Positions 26,848 to 36,026 of a stretch of 64,000 nt of DNA are shown here, one piece after another (positions within the stretch are counted from its first letter, which is position 1; each line of letters starts with the position of its first letter). The DNA is from Campylobacter ureolyticus (GTDB taxonomy: Bacteria > Campylobacterota > Campylobacteria > Campylobacterales > Campylobacteraceae). The notes under the pieces were generated by a model. It was not told where the DNA came from. It saw nothing but the letters and a program-made list of their open reading frames with translations, and ran no database searches. The stretch is from the NCBI RefSeq assembly GCF_013372225.1, contig NZ_CP053832.1:186001-250000 (forward strand), in the 5' to 3' direction. The translations under genes were made by a program, and so were the position numbers.

Positions 26848-27159
26848 ATGAGATTTTTTATAGCTTTTTTTATTTTTGTATTTATTGGTTGTGCTTCTAA
26901 AAACTCATTAAATTTACAAAATCAAAAAGCTATTTATTTTATAGGTTTAAATGGCGTTGCAGTAGAGCTTAGAAGTAATGATGGATTTCAAAGTGCGGTT
27001 TTAAAAGATGCAAATTTTAATGAATTTAAACTTTTAAGAAAAAACCCAAAAAGCCAAATTTTATCAAGCGATGAAGTTTCTATCTCAATAAATGGCGATA
27101 GAGCTATTTTATATTACGGAAATTTTGCCATAAACCTTGTTTTAGCGTATAAGGAGTAA
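26848..27159 (+). CDS. Small lipoprotein, unknown function
   Basis: A 103-residue lipoprotein: short hydrophobic leader with lipobox FIGCAS, then a compact beta-rich domain (AIYFIGLNGVAVELRS, SDEVSISINGDRAILYYG) resembling MliC-like lysozyme-inhibitor or membrane-bound lipoprotein folds only in general character. It is embedded between upp and mqnA, one base from each, so it is cotranscribed with them. I do not recognise a specific family. Confidence 0.75.
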   Translation: MRFFIAFFIFVFIGCASKNSLNLQNQKAIYFIGLNGVAVELRSNDGFQSAVLKDANFNEFKLLRKNPKSQILSSDEVSISINGDRAILYYGNFAINLVLAYKE

Positions 27160-27160
27160 G

Positions 27161-27838
27161 ATGCTATTTGGAAAGATTGATTATTTAAATTTACTTCCTT
27201 TTCATGTGTTTTTAAAAAAATATCCGCTTCCAAGTTATGTAAAAAAGGGTATTGAGTTTAAAAAAGATGTCCCAAGTGTACTTTGTAAAAAACTTTACAA
27301 TAGGCGTGTTGATGCTGCTGTTATATCAAGTGTTGAAAGTAGGCGAAAAAAATATAAAAAATTAAATATGGGAATTGTTGCAAAAAAAGATGTTAAAAGT
27401 GTTTTAGTTAGAAAAAACTCATCTAAAAGTTTAGATCCAGCTTCTATGACATCAAATATGTTAAGCAAAGTTTTAGGCTTAAATGGAAGTGTTGTGATAG
27501 GCGATAAGGCATTAAAATGTTATCTGGATGAGGGTTTTGATAAATTTTATGATATGGGAAAAATTTGGCATGAAAGAACAAATTTACCATTTGTTTTTGC
27601 TGTTTTTTGTCTTATAGATTCAAAAAAAGCCTATGAGAATTTAACAAATTCATTTTTAAGAAGTAGAGTAAAAATTCCTCAATATATTTTAGATAGCTAT
27701 GCAAAATCAAGAAATGTTAAAAAATCTGAAATTTTATGGTATTTAAACTATATAAGTTATAAAATTGGCATAAAAGAAAAGAAAGCTTTAAATATGTTTT
27801 TAAAAAAAGCAAGACTTTTAAATTTTAACCCAAATTAG
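27161..27838 (+). CDS. mqnA: Chorismate dehydratase of the futalosine menaquinone pathway
   Basis: A 225-residue MqnA-type protein (periplasmic-binding-protein fold, cytosolic): FGKIDYLNLLPFHVF start, DAAVISSVESRR, a substrate-loop VRKNSSKS and late FLRSRVKIPQYILDSYAKS. It converts chorismate to 3-enolpyruvyl benzoate for menaquinone, the only respiratory quinone route known in Campylobacter. It corresponds to C. jejuni Cj1285c next to upp (Cj1286c). Confidence 0.9.
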   Translation: MLFGKIDYLNLLPFHVFLKKYPLPSYVKKGIEFKKDVPSVLCKKLYNRRVDAAVISSVESRRKKYKKLNMGIVAKKDVKSVLVRKNSSKSLDPASMTSNMLSKVLGLNGSVVIGDKALKCYLDEGFDKFYDMGKIWHERTNLPFVFAVFCLIDSKKAYENLTNSFLRSRVKIPQYILDSYAKSRNVKKSEILWYLNYISYKIGIKEKKALNMFLKKARLLNFNPN

Positions 27839-27846
27839 GAAAAAAT

Positions 27847-28008
27847 ATGAAAAAAATTATCTTATTTTTTTTATTTTTTAATTTTATTTTTGCAGAAAGT
27901 GACTTAAATGTTAGCAATATAAATAAAAATGAAAGCAATAAAACAAAATTTAGTGAGTTTTTAAAAGATCAAAACAGCACTCAAGCAGTTAAAATTCCAA
28001 CTCATTAG
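27847..28008 (+). CDS. 53-residue exported peptide, unknown function
   Basis: An ATG with an AGGAAAA site 8 bases after mqnA opens a 53-codon frame. The product has a clean signal peptide (MKKIILFFLFFNFIFA) followed by a 37-residue Asn/Ser/Lys-rich tail without cysteines. The ribosome site, the signal peptide and the terminator directly after its stop all support a real gene at the end of the gltX-mqnA operon. No family recognised. Confidence 0.6.
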   Translation: MKKIILFFLFFNFIFAESDLNVSNINKNESNKTKFSEFLKDQNSTQAVKIPTH

Positions 28009-28017
28009 TTATTTTTT

Positions 28018-28040
28018 AAAGTCCTAAATATTAGGACTTT
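28018..28040. terminator. Bidirectional terminator hairpin
   Basis: AAAGTCCTAA pairs with TTAGGACTTT around a 3-base loop, 10 bp after the small peptide stop and 10 bp from the stop of the convergent DsbC-like gene. T-runs flank it weakly on both strands. Confidence 0.65.
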
Positions 28041-28049
28041 AATATCTTA

Positions 28050-28766
28050 TTATTTTATAAGTTCTTTTTTGTTTACAATAAATGGAACGCCTTGAACGCC
28101 AGCTTTGAAGTATTTCTCAGCTAAAGAGTTAAGTCTATCGATTTCTTTTTGATCTACTCCCTCAACTGCTGGGATATTGTCAGCATAGTATTTTTTAAAA
28201 ACTTTGATCTTATCGGCATCGCTTTTTGCTTTAGATGTTTCTTCATAAATTTTAGCACTTTTTGCGTGAGAAGCTGGTCCGTGGATAGAAGTCATAATTA
28301 TTTCATAATTATTTTCTTTTAAATGCTCTTCTATACTTGCCATCTCTTTTTTACAAAATGGACAGTCTGCGTCACTTAGCATAATTAAAGTTTCTTTTTT
28401 AGGGTCGTTTCCAAGCTTGATTATATTTTTTGCCTCTTCTTTTTTATAAATTTCAGCAATGTTTTCATTTATCATACCATTTATAAACTCTTCTTTATAG
28501 CTTTTTTTTGTTTTAATGTTAAAAATATCTTGAGCTATAAAATCGCCTTTTGTATAAATTGCATCTTTTTGGCTAAAATCACCTTGGCTTACTTTATAAA
28601 TAACCTCTTCAAACCCATCTAATCCTGGGATTGGAGTTCTTTTTTCTACTTCTACGCTCATAGCATGACCTGGTACCATTTGCTCAAAGAAATTTTTAAT
28701 TTCTGCATCAGTTGCTGCAAACATTGAGCTTGCTGCAATAATTGAAGTTAAAACTATTTTTTTCAT
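28050..28766 (-). CDS. DsbC/DsbG-like periplasmic disulfide isomerase
   Basis: A 238-residue protein: signal peptide ending SMFAA, a DsbC-type N-terminal dimerisation region, and a thioredoxin fold with active-site CPFC at 135-138 (SDADCPFCKKE) and a cis-proline loop GVPFIV near 227. It probably reshuffles wrong disulfides in the periplasm. AAAAGG precedes its ATG, and 53 bp separate it from selB. It may be transcribed apart from the sel operon. Confidence 0.85.
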   Translation of the reverse strand: MKKIVLTSIIAASSMFAATDAEIKNFFEQMVPGHAMSVEVEKRTPIPGLDGFEEVIYKVSQGDFSQKDAIYTKGDFIAQDIFNIKTKKSYKEEFINGMINENIAEIYKKEEAKNIIKLGNDPKKETLIMLSDADCPFCKKEMASIEEHLKENNYEIIMTSIHGPASHAKSAKIYEETSKAKSDADKIKVFKKYYADNIPAVEGVDQKEIDRLNSLAEKYFKAGVQGVPFIVNKKELIK

Positions 28767-28819
28767 TTTTCACCTTTTTTAAAAATTCTGTTAGATTATA
28801 TAATTAAATATTAAACAAT

Positions 28820-30646
28820 TTAATTAAAATTTGTAAACACTCTATCATTATCTACATTTTTTATATCATCAAATTTATCTAAATATTCTAGATATGCTAT
28901 TGCAAATTTACGGCTAAGCCCTAAATTTTTCTTTAAAATTTGCACATTTGCAAAACCATTTTTTTTGATAATTTCTCTAATTTCTTTCATAGCAAGATTT
29001 AAATTTGACGAAGTTACAAAAAGATTATGGGCTAGGCGAACTATTTTCTTTGATTTTGTTAAGCTTTTAAAAATATTATCACCTATAATTTTATCAATAT
29101 CTAAGTTATCATATATGTTGTAAGGGGCTTTTGGGGTGAGTTTTGAACTTTCTAAAATATTAAAAATTTTATCGGTTAAATTTTCTTCAATGCTGTTTAA
29201 TTCAATGCCTTTTTTAACATACAAAAGATTGTTTTTTTCTAAAATTTTTTCTTTTACTAATTCATCAAGAGCAAAATTTGCAAACTCATTTGTTGCCCAG
29301 GTTATTTTAATGGCAATACTTTGAGCCGAAATAACAGCAAATTTATTTTTTTCTAATATAAACTTAATTATTTTTTTTAAATCGCTTAAAGCTTCAAGGC
29401 CGTAAATACAAAGCCCCTCTTTATCAACAAATACTTGATTTAACGAGCTTGCGACTTCTAAAGCTTCTTCATGGGTTAGATCAAATCTTTGAAATGATGA
29501 GATAAGCCCAAAGCCGTGCTTGTGAGTGGCGGTTAAAATCTCAAAAACTTTTTTAAAATCTTTTTCCAAAAGGCATTTTAAAAACTCTATTTTTTGAGCT
29601 TTTTTAAGTGGTTCGCTAATTGGGTTTAAAACTCTTCCACCACCAATTACTCGTGAGTTTTGAAGCACCACAAATGACTCATCAAATTTTAAAAACATAT
29701 CTTTATCAAATTTAAATGTAACAAAACTTTGATTATCTTTCGTACTTAAAATCAAAGTTTTTGCTGAAATTTGCCTACTTCCAACGCAAAAAACAACCTC
29801 ACTTTCGTGTGAAATTTCACCGTAAAATATACAATCAATTTCTTTAAAACCCCTAAAAAAACCTTTTTTGCTTAAAATAAAACCTTTTTGAAGTTCATTT
29901 ACTTTTGCGTTTGCTAAATTTAAAGCAACTCTGTTTGGCGAGGTTGCAAATTTGCTAAATTTATCGTGAATTTGAACGCTTTTTACTAAAAATTCTTTGT
30001 TTAAATTAAGGCAAAAAAGCCTTTCATTTTCTTTTATAGCCCCTTCGATTAGGCTTCCAGTTACGATTGTCCCAACGCCTTTAAAACTAAAAACTCTATC
30101 GATATAATACCTCGTTAAGGCACTTTCTTCTTTCTTTTTTGGTTTTAATGTAAATAAAAAATTTCTAAGTTCTTTTATGCTATTTTCATCTTTAATGCTA
30201 ACAAAAAAAGTCTCTAAAACTTCTAAATTTTTAAAATTTTCTATAAATTTAAGCGTTTGGTTTTTGGCGTTAATCTGCTGTGAAGCACTCGTTAAATCGC
30301 ACTTTGTAATGCATAAAATAATGCTTTTTACACCAAGAAGCGATAAAATTTCAATATGTTCTTTAGATTGAGGCATAAGAGAGTCATTGCTTGCTACAAC
30401 TAGCATCGCTGCATCAAATGCATAGGTTCCTGAAATCATAGTTTTAACTAAGTTTTCATGTCCTGGAACATCGATAAATGCGATATTTTCATCGCCTTTT
30501 TTTAAATTTGAAAAGCTTAAATCAATTGTTATGCCCTTTTCGATCTCACTTTTCATCTCATCACCCTCAAAGCCATTTAGCGCCTTTATGAGTGAAGTTT
30601 TGCCGTGATCTATGTGTCCTGCGGTGCCAATTATCATACTTTGCAT
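28820..30646 (-). CDS. selB: Selenocysteine-specific elongation factor
   Basis: A 608-residue SelB: GTPase motifs GTAGHIDHGKT (residues 7-17), DVPGHENLVKTM and TKCDL, beta-barrel domains, and C-terminal winged-helix repeats that bind the SECIS RNA (last about 170 residues, ending in a RKFAIAYLEYLDKF helix). It carries Sec-tRNA to the ribosome at UGA. Start ATG 30646 has AAGGAT upstream. It is 9 bp after selA. Its obvious client in this window is fdhA. Confidence 0.95.
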   Translation of the reverse strand: MQSMIIGTAGHIDHGKTSLIKALNGFEGDEMKSEIEKGITIDLSFSNLKKGDENIAFIDVPGHENLVKTMISGTYAFDAAMLVVASNDSLMPQSKEHIEILSLLGVKSIILCITKCDLTSASQQINAKNQTLKFIENFKNLEVLETFFVSIKDENSIKELRNFLFTLKPKKKEESALTRYYIDRVFSFKGVGTIVTGSLIEGAIKENERLFCLNLNKEFLVKSVQIHDKFSKFATSPNRVALNLANAKVNELQKGFILSKKGFFRGFKEIDCIFYGEISHESEVVFCVGSRQISAKTLILSTKDNQSFVTFKFDKDMFLKFDESFVVLQNSRVIGGGRVLNPISEPLKKAQKIEFLKCLLEKDFKKVFEILTATHKHGFGLISSFQRFDLTHEEALEVASSLNQVFVDKEGLCIYGLEALSDLKKIIKFILEKNKFAVISAQSIAIKITWATNEFANFALDELVKEKILEKNNLLYVKKGIELNSIEENLTDKIFNILESSKLTPKAPYNIYDNLDIDKIIGDNIFKSLTKSKKIVRLAHNLFVTSSNLNLAMKEIREIIKKNGFANVQILKKNLGLSRKFAIAYLEYLDKFDDIKNVDNDRVFTNFN

Positions 30647-30655
30647 TAAATATCC

Positions 30656-31987
30656 TTAAGGCTGTTCTCTAAAAATTTCGTTGCAAATTTTGATTAGATT
30701 TTGCAAGTCTTTATCCATTATGCTTCTAAAATCAAGCATAAATTTATCATTTTCAATTCTTCCAATAACTCTTTTTTCTCTAAATTTTTGCTCTAACTCT
30801 ATCGGGTTTTCCAAAAAAGCTAATGCAATGCTAGGATACTCCCTACATGGAAGCGTTCCACCACCTATAAAAGTTTTTGTTTTTACCACTTTTGAGGGAG
30901 CTGCTACATTTGCTTTTACTAAATTTGCCATATCGGTTAGCTCATCGATGTCTTTGTAAATTTGATGAGTTGTTTGGATGAGGTTAAATTCTTTGTTGAT
31001 GTAGGCTTTTAGGGTTTCATTTAGGATACTTAGAGTTATTTTATCAACTCGTAGCATTCTTAAAAGTTGGTTTTTTTTAAGCTCATCTATCAGCTCTTTT
31101 TTACCCAAAATCAGCCCACATTGCACACTTCCAAAAAGTTTATCGCCGCTAAAGCTAACTAAATTTATATCACTTTCAAGCACCTTTTTAAGTGGTGGTT
31201 CATGAGAGCTTAAAGAGTATGGAAGCTCATTTACATAAGCACTTCCTAGGTCATAATAGCTTATTAAACCGCACTTTTTAGCCAAATTTGAAATTTCACT
31301 TGCACTTACATTTTGGCTAAAACCTTGAATGTTGAAGTTTGATTGATGAACTTTCATAAGCATTTTTGTATTTTCATTTATCGCGTTTTCATAATCATTT
31401 AAATTTGTTTTATTTGTGGTGCCAACCTCACGCAAAATCGCCCCTGAGCTTGCCATAACTTCTGGTATTCTAAAACTTCCACCAATCTCAACTAACTCGC
31501 CTCTACTAACGACGACTTCGCCACCTTTTGCAAAAGTGTTTAAGACTAAAAAAACAGCACTTGCGTTGTTATTTACAATAAGCGCATCTTCGCAGCCAAA
31601 AAGCATGGAGCAAAGCTTTGCTGTGTAGTTGTATCTTAGTCCGCGTTTGCCAGTTTTTAAGTCATATTCTAAATTTGAATATGAAGTTATGGTTTTTTTA
31701 GCTCTTTTTAAAATTTCATCATTTATCACACTTCTTCCTAAATTTGTGTGAATCACAACTCCGGTTGCATTTATTAAAGGTTTTAGTTCTAAATTTTCAT
31801 AAATTTCACACTCACTTTTTATCGCCTCAATAATGCCTTGCTCATCTTTATACTCTAAATTTAAAAGAGCTTTTTCTCTCTTTTTTTCAATAATTTGTTT
31901 GGTTAAATTTAAAACAAGTGGATAAAAATAGTCTTTAAATTCAGCCAAATTTGCGATTTTATCCACTTTTGGTAAGTCTATTTTCAT
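30656..31987 (-). CDS. selA: L-seryl-tRNA(Sec) selenium transferase
   Basis: A 443-residue PLP enzyme that converts Ser-tRNA(Sec) to Sec-tRNA(Sec). Features: INATGVVIHTNLGRS, NNNASAV, the PLP lysine in SFSGDKLFGSVQCG (about residue 282) and late GGGTLPCREYPS. The start codon shares one base with the stop of the response-regulator gene (TAATG), so translation is coupled to the two-component genes upstream. Confidence 0.96.
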   Translation of the reverse strand: MKIDLPKVDKIANLAEFKDYFYPLVLNLTKQIIEKKREKALLNLEYKDEQGIIEAIKSECEIYENLELKPLINATGVVIHTNLGRSVINDEILKRAKKTITSYSNLEYDLKTGKRGLRYNYTAKLCSMLFGCEDALIVNNNASAVFLVLNTFAKGGEVVVSRGELVEIGGSFRIPEVMASSGAILREVGTTNKTNLNDYENAINENTKMLMKVHQSNFNIQGFSQNVSASEISNLAKKCGLISYYDLGSAYVNELPYSLSSHEPPLKKVLESDINLVSFSGDKLFGSVQCGLILGKKELIDELKKNQLLRMLRVDKITLSILNETLKAYINKEFNLIQTTHQIYKDIDELTDMANLVKANVAAPSKVVKTKTFIGGGTLPCREYPSIALAFLENPIELEQKFREKRVIGRIENDKFMLDFRSIMDKDLQNLIKICNEIFREQP

Positions 31988-32655
31988 TAAATCTCCACAT
32001 TGTTTAATTTTGATGGGTTAAACTGATATTTTGCATTTTGTAGTTTTACTAAAACTTCTAAATCGCCAAGCTGTTTAAAAAGCTTTATAATGGTTGGTTT
32101 GCTAACATCTATATTGTCCATAATGTCGTTGTATGTGTGGTTAAATACTAAGTTTTCATCAAGATTATTAATAATAAACTTTATTACTTCAACTGCTTTT
32201 GTATCAGTTACCAAAGCCACCATTCTTATAATATTTTTATTTTTATCAATTTCTTTATCTTTTATCTTTGGTAAAAGCACATCATAAAGTGAATTTAAAA
32301 GCTCTTTTATGTTTATTGGCTTTACAAGATAATTATTTGCACCAAATTTTATAGCTTCAAGAAGATATTTTGTATCTGTATAAGCTGTAGTAAAAATCAT
32401 AGGAATATCGTTATCTTCTTTTCTTAAATTTTTTAAAAGCTCAATTCCTGTTGCTTCTTCAAGTAAAATATCACTAATTATTGCATCAACATTTTTGTTT
32501 TCAAGCACTTCATAGGCTTTTTTCAGGTTTTGGCAAGGATATAAATTTCTTACAAAATCTTCTAAAACGGTTGTTGTTTGATGAAGCAGATGTATTTCAT
32601 CTTCGATGTATAAAATATCAAAATTTGATAATATATCTAAGTTTCTTTTTTTCAT
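31987..32655 (-). CDS. Response regulator with winged-helix output domain
   Basis: A 222-residue response regulator. The receiver domain shows D19/E20, phosphoacceptor D62 (IISDILLEE), T90 and K112 (YLVKPI). Residues about 130-215 look like a winged helix (NDIMDNIDVSKPTIIKLFKQL, then a basic wing), so it probably binds DNA. It overlaps the kinase gene by 4 bp and selA by 1 bp. Targets are unknown; selAB and the divergent formate dehydrogenase region are the obvious candidates. Confidence 0.85.
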   Translation of the reverse strand: MKKRNLDILSNFDILYIEDEIHLLHQTTTVLEDFVRNLYPCQNLKKAYEVLENKNVDAIISDILLEEATGIELLKNLRKEDNDIPMIFTTAYTDTKYLLEAIKFGANNYLVKPINIKELLNSLYDVLLPKIKDKEIDKNKNIIRMVALVTDTKAVEVIKFIINNLDENLVFNHTYNDIMDNIDVSKPTIIKLFKQLGDLEVLVKLQNAKYQFNPSKLNNVEI

Positions 32656-34202
32656 GACTTATCCTTTAGGGGCAAATCTATGATTAAATTTGCACATTTA
32701 TACTCTTTTTTATTTCTTTCAAGTATAACATTTTTTACATATAAATTCCCTTTTAAGTGCTTTTCAACGATGTTTTTACTCATATAAAGCCCAATGCCAG
32801 TCCCTAAACTTTTATGTTTTGTAGTAAAATATGGCTCAAAAATTTTATCTATTATGATGGCGTCAATTCCACCACCATTATCCATAATTTCAACTCTAGC
32901 AAAACCATCAAGCTTTGTAAGTTTTATCCAAATAAGTTTAACATCTTCTTTTTCATTTATTGCATCTTTTGCATTATTTATGATGTTTATCAAAACTTGC
33001 AAAAGCTCATTTTTAAAAGAGTATATTGTTATTTCTTGGCTCTTATCAAAAATCAGCTCAATCTCTTTTTTTTGAAGCAAATACTTAGTAAGTCTTATTG
33101 CATCGTTTATAACTTCATTTAATGTAAATGTCTTTTTAGCTTTTGTTGGACTATAAAAACTTCTAAAATCTTCTAAAGTTTGTGACATTCCATTTGCCAA
33201 AATCATAGCCTCATTTACTTGGCTTTTTACAAACTCAGGAGTTAGTTTATTTTTTTCAAGTTTAGTTTCAAAGCTTTGTATTATCATAGAAATTGCTCCT
33301 AAAGGTTGGCGCCATTGATGGGATACATTTTCAAGCATTTCACCTAAGCTTGCATTTTTAGACTGTAAAAAAATGGTTTGATCTTTTTTTCTAGAAATTA
33401 TTAGTTCTTTTTCAAGTCTTTTTTCCAAATTTTCATTTAGCTCTTTTAGGGCTTTTGTTTTTCTTTTAACGCTAAGTTCGAGTTTTTCATTTATTTTTTT
33501 AGAATTTATTGTAAGTGCAAAAACTAACATAAAAAAGAAAACTATAGTAATAATTAGCGAAAAAGATAAAAATTTCAGACTTTGGATATAGCGGTAATCG
33601 GTTCTTGTTTTTTTGTTGTTTATCTCTTTTAGGTGATGGATTAAAAGTAAATGCGCGTTTGTGTTTATGCTAATTAACTCTTTTTTTAAATGCATCATTT
33701 CAGCTACTGGTATATCGACTTCACAAGCTATTAAAATAGTTTTTTCAACCTCTTTTAAGGTTTTTGTGATTTTATTCTCAAGGTCGGCTTTATAGTAGTT
33801 ATATGGAAAATTTTCACTTGTTTTAAAAAAAATTCTTTTTAGTTTTTCTTTAAAAGTTAGTGTGTTTTCATTAAATTCTGGTATTTTTTTATATTCGTTC
33901 CATTCAAAAATTATTTGATTTATGCTGTCACGAGTAAGTTCGATATATGTTTTATTGTAAGTTGTATCAAATTTTGTTATAAGAAAATCAATATTTGAGC
34001 TATAGATATCTCTTATATTTTCAAGTCTTGTAATTGGTGAAATGTTGTAATGATATATATCATTGATTACATTTTTCAAATTTGATATAAATAATATAAA
34101 TACTAAAAGCATAGAAAAAATTGCAACAAATATTGTAATAACAAGCAAATTTATATTTCTTCTAAAATCTAATTTTTTTATAAGTTCTACTAAAAAATTC
34201 AT
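32652..34202 (-). CDS. Membrane sensor histidine kinase
   Basis: A 516-residue kinase: membrane spans near 17-41 and 210-232, a roughly 170-residue helical periplasmic sensor region between them, a coiled-coil linker, phosphoacceptor H295 in VSHQWRQPLGA, N-box NIINNAKDAI, and ATP-lid motifs MDNGGGI and GTGIGLYMSK. The HQWRQP kinase type is common in epsilonproteobacteria. It lies 3 bp after the binding-protein gene, which suggests that the exported binding protein presents a ligand to it. Confidence 0.9.
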   Translation of the reverse strand: MNFLVELIKKLDFRRNINLLVITIFVAIFSMLLVFILFISNLKNVINDIYHYNISPITRLENIRDIYSSNIDFLITKFDTTYNKTYIELTRDSINQIIFEWNEYKKIPEFNENTLTFKEKLKRIFFKTSENFPYNYYKADLENKITKTLKEVEKTILIACEVDIPVAEMMHLKKELISINTNAHLLLIHHLKEINNKKTRTDYRYIQSLKFLSFSLIITIVFFFMLVFALTINSKKINEKLELSVKRKTKALKELNENLEKRLEKELIISRKKDQTIFLQSKNASLGEMLENVSHQWRQPLGAISMIIQSFETKLEKNKLTPEFVKSQVNEAMILANGMSQTLEDFRSFYSPTKAKKTFTLNEVINDAIRLTKYLLQKKEIELIFDKSQEITIYSFKNELLQVLINIINNAKDAINEKEDVKLIWIKLTKLDGFARVEIMDNGGGIDAIIIDKIFEPYFTTKHKSLGTGIGLYMSKNIVEKHLKGNLYVKNVILERNKKEYKCANLIIDLPLKDKS

Positions 34203-34205
34203 TAT

Positions 34206-35240
34206 TTAATTCTCATATAAAATTTCTATTTTGCCACCATTAAATTTAATTATTTTTTGTTTTTCATAAAATTTATATCTATCTATAATTAGATTTGCTC
34301 TATTTATTAATAGATTTTTAGGGCTATCTTTGAAATTTAGGCTTTCAAATATTTTTGAGACTAAAAATGCATTTAAAAACGCATTATAAGAGCAATTTTT
34401 TTCATCTAAATTATTTTTAACAAGTAAGTTTTTATATAGTTTTAAAAGCTCATCATCTTCTTTTAAGACTGGAGAAAATGAAGAAACATAAGCATTTTTG
34501 AGTTCTTTAAAATAAATTGGATTAACAGAACTTAGAAATAAAAATTTTATATTTTCATTTTTTTTACTTAATTTTTTTGCAATTTCTAATGAAATCCTAT
34601 CTAAAAGTGCAAAAACTACAAGCTCACTATTTAAATCAATATTTTCTAAAATCGGTTCAATTATATTTGAGTTTCTTTTATAGCTTGAGCTTGAAAATAT
34701 GCTTAAATTTCTATTTATTAGGGCTTTTGCAAGGCTGTTATAAGCCTCTTCCCCATGCTCTCCGCTTTGATAGATTATAGAAATTTTACTTAGATTTTTT
34801 GTATCTACAAAAAATTTCATCGCATTTTCTATCTCATAATCAAACGAAGGAAATGTTTTTATAACGCCCTTAAATACGCTAAAATTTAAAAAATTTGGTG
34901 CATAAACAGGTGAAAAAACAATTATATTTTTATTTATAATTTTAGGAGCAATACTTCTTAAATTTGCCGTGTCAAAAGGCATAAAAACAAAGGTATTTTT
35001 ACCTAAATTTGATAAAATATTTTCTCTAAAAATATCTGAGTTAAACCCATCATCAAAAACACTAAATTTAATTTTATTTTTGTTTTTTGAATTATAATCA
35101 TCAAAATACATCTTTGCACAATTTCTAATGCTTTCGCCCATTTGGGCATTTGCTCCACTTAGGCAAAAAGATGATAGCACTCCTTGCTCTTTTGAAAAAG
35201 ATAAAGAAAAAATAAATAAAATTAAGACTATTTTTTTCAT
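34206..35240 (-). CDS. Periplasmic type 1 ligand-binding protein (sensor partner)
   Basis: A 344-residue protein with signal peptide (MKKIVLILFIFSLSFS) and the fold pattern of branched-chain amino-acid/amide-type binding proteins: SGANAQMGESIRNCAKMYFDDYN at the start, a SIIYQSGEHGEEAYNSLA segment mid-protein. No permease or ATPase gene is nearby; instead it heads an operon with a histidine kinase and regulator, so sensing is likelier than transport. The ligand is unknown. It diverges from the gene at 35348. Confidence 0.8.
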   Translation of the reverse strand: MKKIVLILFIFSLSFSKEQGVLSSFCLSGANAQMGESIRNCAKMYFDDYNSKNKNKIKFSVFDDGFNSDIFRENILSNLGKNTFVFMPFDTANLRSIAPKIINKNIIVFSPVYAPNFLNFSVFKGVIKTFPSFDYEIENAMKFFVDTKNLSKISIIYQSGEHGEEAYNSLAKALINRNLSIFSSSSYKRNSNIIEPILENIDLNSELVVFALLDRISLEIAKKLSKKNENIKFLFLSSVNPIYFKELKNAYVSSFSPVLKEDDELLKLYKNLLVKNNLDEKNCSYNAFLNAFLVSKIFESLNFKDSPKNLLINRANLIIDRYKFYEKQKIIKFNGGKIEILYEN

Positions 35241-35292
35241 AAATATGATTATATCATTTTATTTTTATTTTAAAAAAGATAAAAAATTTAGC

Positions 35293-35298
35293 TATAAT
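35293..35298 (+). promoter_or_regulatory. Probable -10 element (TATAAT) upstream of the formate dehydrogenase region
   Basis: Perfect TATAAT about 50 bases before the ATG at 35348, in the 107-bp gap shared with the divergent sensor-sel operon. Confidence 0.35.
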
Positions 35299-35347
35299 TA
35301 CTAATCGCAAAAAATGTATCGGCGAAAATTTTTAAAAAGGATAATAA

Positions 35348-35932
35348 ATGATATTTCAAACACTTCAAACAAATCTTACAAATTTAGATGAGCGCTTAAA
35401 TTTAGTTAAAAAATTAGGTTATTATAATTTAGATAAGCTCAATCAAGCTCTTTTAAAAATCACACAGGCAAAAAGTCTGGATGAGTTTTTGCAAAATGGG
35501 TATTATGACTATTTTTACACTTCTGAAAATTTAGTTCTAAAACTAGCCAAAATTTATGGCTTAGATATTTTAGATGAGTTAAATCAGGCAAAAAAGCTAA
35601 ACGATGAGGTAAATAAATATAGAAATAGTTATATTTATATCGATACAAATTTCAAAAGAAATACCGAGCCTATTTTTATGCTAGCGATGATGCAAGGCGT
35701 TCGATATCTTTATTTTGATAAAAAAGAGTTGGTTTTTAAAAGTTTAGATAAACAGCTTCAATTTATCTCAAAAGTTGTAAAAAATCACTATAAAAAGATA
35801 AAAAAACTGCCTTTGTTTGGTGAGATAACTGGGTATAAATTTAACCATTTAGGTAAAAGCTACAGTTTTGATGTAGACGGAACGCTGCAAGATAGGGAAA
35901 TTTATGAAAGTGTTGCGTGGATAGAGATCTAA
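35348..35932 (+). CDS. Hypothetical protein near formate dehydrogenase genes
   Basis: A 194-residue soluble, charged protein with no signal peptide, membrane segment or cysteine cluster. Helical N-terminal half; a C-terminal DVDGTLQDREIYESVAW segment is the most distinctive stretch. AAAAAGGATAA precedes the ATG. I do not recognise the family. Its place between the divergent sensor operon and the formate dehydrogenase genes suggests, but does not show, a related role. A separate promoter probably serves the next gene, 94 bp on. Confidence 0.7.
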   Translation: MIFQTLQTNLTNLDERLNLVKKLGYYNLDKLNQALLKITQAKSLDEFLQNGYYDYFYTSENLVLKLAKIYGLDILDELNQAKKLNDEVNKYRNSYIYIDTNFKRNTEPIFMLAMMQGVRYLYFDKKELVFKSLDKQLQFISKVVKNHYKKIKKLPLFGEITGYKFNHLGKSYSFDVDGTLQDREIYESVAWIEI

Positions 35933-36026
35933 ATTATTTATGATTATTAGCAGCTACTAATTTATGGTTTAATTCAAATTAAAACAATCATTATAAAATT
36001 GTCTAATTTGCAATCAAGGAAGATAG

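Noticed and set aside
27841-28050. tRNA-Sec gene near selAB
   Set aside because: I looked for a long acceptor arm and CCA-end pattern in the gaps around selA and selB and saw none; the gap holds a small open frame and a terminator.
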